The translations under genes and the position numbers were made by a program. Source: JALHST01 sp038316335 (GTDB lineage: Bacteria; Bacteroidota; Bacteroidia; Flavobacteriales; Flavobacteriaceae). From it: a stretch of DNA of 11,459 bases. Each line of letters opens with the position of its first letter. The stretch's first letter is position 1. Below the pieces are notes generated by a model, which was given only the letters and a program-made list of their open reading frames with translations, did not search any database and was not told the DNA's origin. The stretch covers positions 1-11,459 of the forward strand of contig JBBQAM010000080.1 in assembly GCA_038316335.1 (NCBI GenBank), in the 5' to 3' direction. Of this stretch, positions 1 through 6,630 are shown piece by piece.

Positions 1-269
1 GGTGCCAAACCAATCACTAAAGATCGGGGGGTATTCCCAGTTTTCGATAATTGGTCGATCGCTTCGGCCAGGTCTTTAAAGATAGGAATGCCGTTTGATT
101 TACCATCTAATATTTGGCCAGCATCCCGCCCGGCATAGGAAGCATCTAAGACACCAACGATCACATAGCGTTCAGTAAAGCGAACGAGGCCATGTGCCGT
201 TTTGCCATTCGGCGTATTAAAGGCGCCATCACAATATACAAGTGCCTTCCCATCGATCGAGTCTTTCAT
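1..269 (-). CDS. DUF1611 family protein, N-terminal part (truncated by window edge)
   Basis: The 89 codons visible begin with ATG at 267-269 and stay open to the window edge, so the C-terminal part is missing. The fragment reads MKDSIDGKALVYCDGAF and goes on with NGKTAHGLVRF, VIVGVLDASYAGRDAG and NGIPIF. These are typical of the Rossmann-like N-terminal domain of DUF1611 proteins, often labelled NAD-dependent epimerase/dehydratase; full members have about 340 residues with a P-loop domain at the C-terminus. One characterised branch, DgcN, takes part in D-glutamate use together with a dipeptide epimerase, but this N-terminus looks like a different branch, so the substrate is not established. 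The start lies 4 bases after the stop of the upstream PLP-enzyme gene, which implies co-transcription and probable translational coupling. Family is fairly sure, function is not. Confidence 0.8.
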   Translation of the reverse strand, partial: MKDSIDGKALVYCDGAFNTPNGKTAHGLVRFTERYVIVGVLDASYAGRDAGQILDGKSNGIPIFKDLAEAIDQLSKTGNTPRSLVIGLA

Positions 270-273
270 TTAG

Positions 274-1335
274 TTAGTTTTTAGCAGTTAGTACGGCGAC
301 AAACCGGCCAGGTTCAAAATTTAATTCCTCGTCCATTTCCAACAAGGCAATGAGACCGGCGGTGGCCGCTGGTAGAATACGAAACCCTTCTTTTTTTGCC
401 AAAATTCCGGTCATATTCTTTAATTTTTTATCACTTATATTAAATGCTTGACCTTCACTCTCCCATAAGGCATATAAGGCTTCCTCCCCGTCAAAGCTAT
501 GCCAGTTGATAAGGGGTTCATTGTATTTGGTTTCCTTGATCGCGTCCGGATCCAAGTCTTTACAATGTTTCAATCCCAAAAGAAATGATTGTACGATTGG
601 ATTTTTATGGGAAGAAGAAGCAGCGATCATTTTTGGAATTCCAGAGGTCTTCCCCCTTTTGTACAAACTTACGAAACCTCTGTAGATACCGGCAAACAAG
701 GTCCCATTTGACACCGGCACGGCACAATATTTTGGGGCGTCTCCTATTTCGTCATAGATCTCGAAGGCAATCTGGGAGTAGGCGGAAATCTGCAAGGGGG
801 TATTCGATCCACCGGGATTCGCATCATACCAATCATTTACCCTTGCAAGCTCACTACTTTTAACTACCACATCTTCATAACTTCCTGGCAACCTAATAAT
901 CTCGGCCTGTAATGCATCCATTTCGACTATCCTATCGGTATGATACGATTCGGGAATATAGATCTTGCATTTCATTCCCGCCAAATTTGCGGCCAAGGCG
1001 ACGGCCACTCCATAATTGCCACAGGTAGCTAAGGAAACTACATCATACTCCCTGCGAAGAGCATCGTAAATCTGTGCAAATGCAATTCGGTCCTTTTGGG
1101 TACCAGTCGGGTTATCCCCTTCATATTTAATAAACAATTGGCGAATACCGTATTCCCGTTCTAAGGCTTTTGCACGATTTAAGCCCGTATCACCGACTTC
1201 CAAGTTAATGATATCTTCATAAGACTCTAAACGGTCGACCAAGGAATTAGATTTATCCTTGACGAAAATACTTAGTTCTTGAGCCTCCTCGGAAACCTTA
1301 TTTTCCGATGTTTTTACGCCATCTTTTAAATCCAT
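274..1335 (-). CDS. threonine synthase-like PLP-dependent enzyme (fold type II)
   Basis: This is a cytosolic protein of 353 residues from the ATG at 1333-1335. An in-frame GTG at 1354-1356 would add 7 residues; I prefer ATG because GTG starts are uncommon in this group and neither start has a Shine-Dalgarno sequence. Numbered from ATG, NPTGTQKDR (75-83) matches the threonine-synthase motif NPTGSFKDR, with K81 as the expected Schiff-base lysine. TCGNYGVA (104-111) corresponds to the SSGNAG substrate loop, and PVSNGTLFAGI (207-217) to the glycine-rich phosphate-binding loop. Known relatives act on O-phosphohomoserine, threonine, serine or related amino acids. The altered residues around the lysine and in the substrate loop, and the coupling to a DUF1611 gene instead of other threonine-pathway genes, argue against a routine thrC. 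It could be an ammonia-lyase or a beta-replacement enzyme. No signal peptide is present. Confidence 0.85.
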   Translation of the reverse strand: MDLKDGVKTSENKVSEEAQELSIFVKDKSNSLVDRLESYEDIINLEVGDTGLNRAKALEREYGIRQLFIKYEGDNPTGTQKDRIAFAQIYDALRREYDVVSLATCGNYGVAVALAANLAGMKCKIYIPESYHTDRIVEMDALQAEIIRLPGSYEDVVVKSSELARVNDWYDANPGGSNTPLQISAYSQIAFEIYDEIGDAPKYCAVPVSNGTLFAGIYRGFVSLYKRGKTSGIPKMIAASSSHKNPIVQSFLLGLKHCKDLDPDAIKETKYNEPLINWHSFDGEEALYALWESEGQAFNISDKKLKNMTGILAKKEGFRILPAATAGLIALLEMDEELNFEPGRFVAVLTAKN

Positions 1336-1382
1336 TAAACCAAATTCAGATATCACTTTATAAATTCAACTATTTTATTCAT

Positions 1383-1416
1383 CAAAGATAGCATTACCAG
1401 AAAATACTTTCGTCAA
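1383..1416 (-). promoter_or_regulatory. probable Bacteroidota promoter for the PLP-enzyme/DUF1611 operon
   Basis: Read on the minus strand, TTG (1416-1414) is followed after 23 bases by TATCTTTG (1390-1383). This fits the flavobacterial consensus TTG-N17-23-TAnnTTTG, at its upper spacing limit. Transcription would start near 1376, about 40 bases before the chosen ATG and about 20 before the alternative GTG. It is the best promoter match in the window, although it rests only on motif and position. Confidence 0.55.
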
Positions 1417-1576
1417 TTTTGAGTTATAGTTAAAGATAAACTTAGATTGAAATCAAACCCAAAATTTAAATTTTAACAATTGAAAATCCAAGCCAAGTTA
1501 CAGGTTTCCTGTTTACGGGCAATACACTAAAATCGACGTCCTTAAAATTTAACAATGACCACATTAACGGAATCTA

Positions 1577-1584
1577 TAACTTTG
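1577..1584 (+). promoter_or_regulatory. possible -7 element (TAACTTTG) for the first serine hydrolase
   Basis: TAACTTTG matches TAnnTTTG exactly and lies 20 bases before the ATG at 1605, which predicts a leader of roughly 13 bases. No TTG is present at the expected upstream distance, so only half of the promoter is recognisable. The rest of the 269-base gap between the divergent genes holds AT-rich sequence and a short perfect palindrome (1461-1474), with no coding signal. Confidence 0.4.
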
Positions 1585-1604
1585 AAAACAACTTTGACTG
1601 GCCT

Positions 1605-2531
1605 ATGGCATCCTTGAAATTTCGCATTTTACCGTGGCTTATTTTTACATTGATCACAGCTTCCCTTTCAGCCCAGGATGCATTGCCCATTGAGATCCAT
1701 GATTCCAAGATCAAACCTTTGCGAAATTTGTTCGATAATTCGTTCCAGGCCCATTTGGAAAATGAATTGAACAAACATAGTGATTGGGCCAAATTAATTT
1801 CCCAGAAGAAAATGGCAGTTGGCATCGTAGATCTTAGTGACCCCGAAAATGTTCGGTTTGCACGTGTAAACGGAAATTATATGATGTATGCCGCTAGTCT
1901 TCCAAAAATAGCCATTCTTTTGGCCGCTATGGATGCCATCGAAAAAGGGGAGCTAAAGGAGACAGTAGATGTAAAGAACGACATGCGTTTGATGATCAGT
2001 AAATCGAACAACCAGGCCGCTACCCGTATGATCGATCGTGTTGGTTACGAGAAAATCGAAGCCGTGATGACCGACCCCAAATATGATTTCTATGATGAGC
2101 ATCAAGGAGGCGGACTTTGGGTAGGAAAACGATACGGGGGAGGCGGAAACACCAATCGTGAGCCCTTAAAACACTTGAGCCATGCGGCAACCGTCAATCA
2201 AGTATGCCGATATTACTATCTTTTGGCCAACGGCCGGTTGGTCAATGAAGCGCGTTCCAAGCAAATGCTTGATATCCTGGAAAATCCCGAGTTACATCAT
2301 AAGTTCGTCAATACCTTGGATAAAATTGCACCGGATGCCAGATTGTTCCGAAAATCGGGATCCTGGAAAACTTTCCATTCCGATTCGATATTGGTTTGGG
2401 GCAAAGATTCCGGAAGACGCTATATCTTGGTTGCATTAATCGATGATCCCAATGGAGAACAAATAATACGCGATTTGGTACAACCCATCGAAAAAGTCTT
2501 AAAAAGTGATATATCTTTGACGGCAAAATAG
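1605..2531 (+). CDS. exported serine hydrolase, class A beta-lactamase fold
   Basis: The 308-residue product starts with a Sec signal peptide (basic residues at 5-7, hydrophobic 9-22, likely cut after LSA before Q24), so it should act in the periplasm. The penicillin-binding fold is shown by the SxxK nucleophile motif S98-L-P-K101, an S134-N-N136 in the SDN position and the KSG triad K250-S251-G252. Between these lie a glycine-rich stretch (168-181) and the conserved-looking LSHAATVNQVCR (191-202). I cannot find a glutamate equivalent to Glu166 of class A beta-lactamases: the place where it would be expected is glycine-rich. A D,D-peptidase, amidase or esterase role on cell-wall or peptide substrates is therefore likelier than antibiotic hydrolysis; this is inference. 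The nucleotide carrier gene starts 21 bases downstream on the same strand, so the two probably form an operon. A second hydrolase of this fold lies at 5368-6630. Confidence 0.85.
   Translation: MASLKFRILPWLIFTLITASLSAQDALPIEIHDSKIKPLRNLFDNSFQAHLENELNKHSDWAKLISQKKMAVGIVDLSDPENVRFARVNGNYMMYAASLPKIAILLAAMDAIEKGELKETVDVKNDMRLMISKSNNQAATRMIDRVGYEKIEAVMTDPKYDFYDEHQGGGLWVGKRYGGGGNTNREPLKHLSHAATVNQVCRYYYLLANGRLVNEARSKQMLDILENPELHHKFVNTLDKIAPDARLFRKSGSWKTFHSDSILVWGKDSGRRYILVALIDDPNGEQIIRDLVQPIEKVLKSDISLTAK
2512..2519 (+). promoter_or_regulatory. possible internal -7 element for the nucleotide carrier gene
   Basis: TATCTTTG matches TAnnTTTG and lies inside the last codons of the upstream hydrolase gene, 33 bases before the ATG at 2553. 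It would give a transcript with a leader of about 27 bases and allow the carrier to be expressed apart from the hydrolase. There is no TTG at the right distance. An 8-base motif with six fixed bases is expected a few times by chance in a window this size. Confidence 0.3.
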
Positions 2532-2552
2532 GTTTATTTTCCATAAAGATAT

Positions 2553-5381
2553 ATGCTTCGAACTATAATCAAGAGAGTATTCGATGTTCGTGAGGGGGAA
2601 TTCAAGGTCTCCCTTTGGATGCTTTCGTATATTTTTCTGATTATTGCCGTGTTGCTTATCGTTAAGCCAACGGTAAATGCCCTTTTTCTTTCCGAACTGG
2701 GTATCGAACAATTACCGTTTGCCTTCTTGATCGTAGCCGTCATAGCTATAATTAGCTCCTTTTTCTATTCGAAGGCGTTGACCCGATATTCGCTGAATAA
2801 AATTATCGAGATTACCTTGATTTCCTCTGTGGTGATTCTTGTAAGCCTTGGAATTTTATTGAAACTGGACATAGTTGGAGGTTGGCTGCTTTATATCTTT
2901 TATATTTGGGTGGCTATCTATGCCGTGCTTTCGGCATCCCAGTTTTGGGTGTTGGCCAATTTGGTATACAATGTTCGGGAAGCAAAGCGATTGTTTGGTT
3001 TCATAGGTTCGGGAGCTATTTTAGGCGGCATCTTCGGGGGGTATCTCACTTCATTTTTAGCCCCGCTAATTGGCAATGAAAGTTTGATTTTTCTGGCCGC
3101 TTTTTTACTCTCATGCTGCATCCCGCTTTTACGCAATATTTGGAAATTGCGCATTCGAAATCTCGGCAGATTCAAGGAAAAAAAAAGAATGGCGGCCGCC
3201 TCCGACCGGCCATTGAGCCTTATAAAAAAATCAAGGCACCTCACCTACATCGCCTGTATCGTGGCCGTAAGTGTGCTCGTTGCGAAATTGGTCGACTATC
3301 TCTTTAGTGATTTTGCTTCTGCGGCCATTGTTGATCCCAATGAACTTACGTCGTTTTTCGCCTTTTGGTTTTCTACCTTCAACCTGGTTTCATTGGTGAT
3401 ACAATTATTTTTCACTCAGCGGATCGTGGGCATTTGGGGTGTCGGATTCTCTCTTTTATTATTGCCGATCGGCATCTTTGCAGGGAGTCTTTTCTTTTTA
3501 ATACTTCCTGAACTCTCTGCGGTTGTAGTCATCAAAGCCATGGATGGCATCTTAAAGCAATCAGTGAATAAAAGTGCTACTGAACTCCTTGCATTGCCCT
3601 TGCCTTTTGATTTAAAGAACAAGACCAAATCATTTATCGATGTGGTGGTAGACAGTCTTGCAACGGGTATAGCGGGATTTCTTCTGATTTTTGTTATCCA
3701 AGGGCTACAATTGCCCTCTATTTACATTGCAGTCCTCATTATACTCTTGGTCGGACTCTGGTTTTACTTCATCTTCAATGTCCGTAAGGAATATTACAAG
3801 ACGTTTCGTAAAAACCTTGAATGGATTACCGAAGGCACTGGTAAAAGGGAAAAGGCCAACTACAAGCAGTCGTCCGTATTACAAGGCATGCGCACGGTCT
3901 TCAAAACGGGTACCGAAGAACAGATACTTTTTATGCTGGGCAAATTGATGGAAATTAATGACAAAAGGTTCGAAAATGATGTTCAGGATTTATTAAGACA
4001 TCAATCGACCAAAGTACGCACGGCTGCCTTACAGAACCTGTATTTTATGAACAATGCGGTCATGGTCGCTGATGTGCCGCGCTTACTGGATTCAGACGAC
4101 GATGCGCTTACCTTGGCCACCTTGGAATACATGCTGGCCCACGCTGGGAAAAACAGTGAATTGGTTTACCAACAGTATTTAGACCACCCCAATGTGAACA
4201 TTGCGGAAACGGCCCTATATTGCTTGGCACGGGAAGCCAGGGACAACCATACTTTGAAATCCTCGTACCGCTTGAAGGAACGCATTGCCGAAAAAGTAAC
4301 AGAATCGGCTATGAATCAAGCTGACCACGCATCACTCGTAATTCTATTAAAAACAATCGGCGTGTCTGACATGCCTCAATTTTATCCCTTAGTAATCGAA
4401 AATTTTCAGAATAACGATAAAGTGGTAGTCGATGCGGCGATTACGGCTGCTGGGTTGAGTATGAATCCTCTTTTTATTGACGCCTTGCTTTTATTTTTAC
4501 CCAGTAAGCGGTATCGGACAATCGCCGCTGCGGCTTTGCAAAACTATGGCCAAACCATGATTTCGGTATTGTCGACGACCATTAAGGAAAAGAACCTGCC
4601 AGCAGAATCGATGCGATTTATCCCAATGGTGATTAAAAATTTTGGATCCCAGGAAGCGGTACGGCATCTTTTTCGTCTTTTGGAAGATGCAGACTTGACC
4701 ATTCGGTTAGAGACCATTCGTGCCTTAAGCGATATTCGTAGAAGCAATCCCGAGTTAAAATTCAATCGGTTTAAGGTAGTGGCTATAATTTATGATGAAT
4801 GTAAGCTGCATCATAAGACCTTATCGGCGATGCATACCCAAATCATTATTTCGTATCGCAATCGAAAGAAATCAAATCAAGAAATCAATCTTGAGGAGCG
4901 CGAGGCGCGAACGAGCCTTTTGGAACTTTTGGAGCGTAGACTGGATGCCGGTTTAGAAAGGATATTTAAATTATTGGGACTGCGATATGCACAAAAGGAT
5001 GTGGATATTGCCTATGAGGGGCTACAAAGTGAAAAACAGGAAGCACGCATCAACGCGCTTGAATTCTTGGACAACTTGCTTACCGGCGATCTAAAACGCA
5101 CACTATTACCAATAATCGAGGAATCCTCACTTGATATTTCCTCAGAGGAAGTCTTGCAAAAGATAAAGCATAAGGTGCCCTCGGAACTTGAATGTTTTAA
5201 ACTATTACTTGAGGGAAAGGATTTGAAGGTAAAACTAGCCGTCTTGTATCTTATTAAACAGCAAAAAAATATCAAATATCTCCCGATGGTAGCGCTACTT
5301 ACACAAAGTCAAGATATCAAAATTCGAACGTTCGCCGAAGAGGCCAAAAGTGCGTTACAGGACCTTCCTACTTCTTCCTGA
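2553..5381 (+). CDS. NTT-family (ATP:ADP translocase-like) nucleotide carrier fused to HEAT-like repeats
   Basis: This 942-residue inner-membrane protein has about twelve hydrophobic helices in residues 22-409, then a soluble helical domain (about 440-940). Two signatures place the membrane half in the NTT/TLC nucleotide transporter family and not generic MFS: REAKRLFGFIGSGA (142-155), matching the EAKR-F-x-L-F-G-x-G-A motif, and NKSATELLALPLPFD plus KTKSFIDVVVD (339-367), matching the SKELAFIPLDE...KAAVDVV region of plastid and rickettsial ATP/ADP carriers. The C-terminal half is made of repeated amphipathic helix pairs of HEAT type (for example 483-495, 512-530, 700-730, 812-842, 892-930). 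With an even helix count and a cytosolic N-terminus it should face the cytoplasm. NTT-HEAT proteins are known from free-living bacteria but their substrates are mostly untested, so ATP, another nucleotide, or neither is possible. The 3' end overlaps the convergent gene by 14 bases. Confidence 0.85.
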   Translation: MLRTIIKRVFDVREGEFKVSLWMLSYIFLIIAVLLIVKPTVNALFLSELGIEQLPFAFLIVAVIAIISSFFYSKALTRYSLNKIIEITLISSVVILVSLGILLKLDIVGGWLLYIFYIWVAIYAVLSASQFWVLANLVYNVREAKRLFGFIGSGAILGGIFGGYLTSFLAPLIGNESLIFLAAFLLSCCIPLLRNIWKLRIRNLGRFKEKKRMAAASDRPLSLIKKSRHLTYIACIVAVSVLVAKLVDYLFSDFASAAIVDPNELTSFFAFWFSTFNLVSLVIQLFFTQRIVGIWGVGFSLLLLPIGIFAGSLFFLILPELSAVVVIKAMDGILKQSVNKSATELLALPLPFDLKNKTKSFIDVVVDSLATGIAGFLLIFVIQGLQLPSIYIAVLIILLVGLWFYFIFNVRKEYYKTFRKNLEWITEGTGKREKANYKQSSVLQGMRTVFKTGTEEQILFMLGKLMEINDKRFENDVQDLLRHQSTKVRTAALQNLYFMNNAVMVADVPRLLDSDDDALTLATLEYMLAHAGKNSELVYQQYLDHPNVNIAETALYCLAREARDNHTLKSSYRLKERIAEKVTESAMNQADHASLVILLKTIGVSDMPQFYPLVIENFQNNDKVVVDAAITAAGLSMNPLFIDALLLFLPSKRYRTIAAAALQNYGQTMISVLSTTIKEKNLPAESMRFIPMVIKNFGSQEAVRHLFRLLEDADLTIRLETIRALSDIRRSNPELKFNRFKVVAIIYDECKLHHKTLSAMHTQIIISYRNRKKSNQEINLEEREARTSLLELLERRLDAGLERIFKLLGLRYAQKDVDIAYEGLQSEKQEARINALEFLDNLLTGDLKRTLLPIIEESSLDISSEEVLQKIKHKVPSELECFKLLLEGKDLKVKLAVLYLIKQQKNIKYLPMVALLTQSQDIKIRTFAEEAKSALQDLPTSS

Positions 5382-6630
5382 TTAGTTTGTCAATGTTTCC
5401 GGCTAAATACATGTGATCACTCGCGGAATTCTTGCGTAAGACATTCGTCATGAGCACTACCATATAGGTACAATTGTCAGGATGTTCGACAATGGCAACC
5501 GAATTCATATAATTTTGAACATTGCCCATATATTTGCCGCAGGGTTCCCCATTGCTTCGGTCACATTTGTAAAGACTGCCCGATTTAAAATAAACAGCAG
5601 CGTCTTTTAGAGCTGAGGCCTGCGCATAGCGAATTCTTCGATCGGTCATGTACATCAGGCGTTTCATTTCCAAGCTACTATTTTCATCGACCACTTTTCC
5701 TTGTTCAAGCTGAACCAAGAACTTCATAAGACCCAAAGGGGTTCCGATACTGCCCCCTTTATCACCGACATAGGTATTGGGCCCTTGTGTAAAAAAACTA
5801 CCCAACCTCCATTCCTCGGCAGCTATTCCCAAATCACGCAACGGAAGGTTTACGACATCGTTTCCTAAATCGGTCAGTTCCTTTTTTGGGGTTTCCTTAA
5901 AATACGCATCTGCCGCTTCCTGGGTCAATTCGGGATATTTGTCACCGAAGGCCGCCATCAACATGACCTCCCGCCAAACGATACTTGCCGCGCCATTGTT
6001 ACTGACCGACATCATATGGTCGGCCCATTCATAGAGGGTAAAAACATCACTTGCGATGACTTGACGTTTGACCAGCGTATTCTTTTCCAAATTGTAAATT
6101 GGAATAGTATGTTCATCAGTAAGGCCCCATACCCCTGCTTTGACCGATTTATTGCGCAAAAGTGTCGTACGGTCTTCCCAAGAGTCGGGATAAATTTTTT
6201 GCAACTGTGTAAAAAGCGCCGTAATCACGGCCAATTTACCAACGCTTCCCGGTTGATAGCCTGCCCTCTCATTTCGCGACGCGTAGCGCGTAGCGCTCAA
6301 ATCGGAAATATCGAGAATCGCAAGCGAATAACTTTTATCGAGCCCCCGAAAGAGGCCGTTCACTTCTTTTTGAAAGGTAGAATCTATTTGCATCAAGCTG
6401 CCTGCACTATCCTGGTTTTTGGAGAGGAGGTTTAATTTTATTTCACCATAGGTTTTAAGTGCGCCTGGGGGCAATGATAAATCGCCTTTTATCTCCCCTT
6501 TCTTAAGGAGCTCCAATCGCTTAAGCCGCTTGATTCCGGTATATTCATAACCATCGATCGGATAGTATCCAAGCGTGGTAAATGCAGCACAAAGCATCAA
6601 TAAAATACTATATTTGGCCGTTTTTTTCAT
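5368..6630 (-). CDS. exported serine hydrolase, class A beta-lactamase fold (second copy)
   Basis: The 420-residue product opens with MKKTAKYSILLMLCAAF, a Sec signal peptide of about 20 residues. C14 lacks a small residue at -1, so a lipoprotein is unlikely. A region of about 75 residues then precedes the catalytic domain. Motifs are S129-V-G-K132 (SxxK), S210-N-N212 (SDN position) and K349-S350-G351 (KTG position). Spacing between the second and third motifs is longer than in the hydrolase at 1605-2531, and the body contains a DKGGSIGTPLG segment (290-300) and cysteine residues at 356, 364 and 387. Homology to the other hydrolase is at fold level; they do not look like a recent duplication. 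No Glu166-like residue is evident, so penicillinase activity is not indicated. Its ATG overlaps the stop of the dikinase gene as ATGA, so the two are translated together. Confidence 0.83.
   Translation of the reverse strand: MKKTAKYSILLMLCAAFTTLGYYPIDGYEYTGIKRLKRLELLKKGEIKGDLSLPPGALKTYGEIKLNLLSKNQDSAGSLMQIDSTFQKEVNGLFRGLDKSYSLAILDISDLSATRYASRNERAGYQPGSVGKLAVITALFTQLQKIYPDSWEDRTTLLRNKSVKAGVWGLTDEHTIPIYNLEKNTLVKRQVIASDVFTLYEWADHMMSVSNNGAASIVWREVMLMAAFGDKYPELTQEAADAYFKETPKKELTDLGNDVVNLPLRDLGIAAEEWRLGSFFTQGPNTYVGDKGGSIGTPLGLMKFLVQLEQGKVVDENSSLEMKRLMYMTDRRIRYAQASALKDAAVYFKSGSLYKCDRSNGEPCGKYMGNVQNYMNSVAIVEHPDNCTYMVVLMTNVLRKNSASDHMYLAGNIDKLIRKK

Noticed and set aside
1461..1474. 14-base perfect palindrome AAAATTTAAATTTT
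   Set aside because: It is made only of A and T in an AT-rich gap and is easily explained by composition; no second copy was seen.
1605..2531. Antibiotic-resistance class A beta-lactamase
   Set aside because: The fold motifs are present, but no Glu166 equivalent is visible and SDN/KTG are replaced by SNN/KSG, so a resistance call is not supported.
2553..5381. Generic MFS drug or sugar transporter
   Set aside because: The EAKR-type motif at 142-155 and the ATELLALPLPFD region at 342-353 are specific to the NTT nucleotide carrier family.
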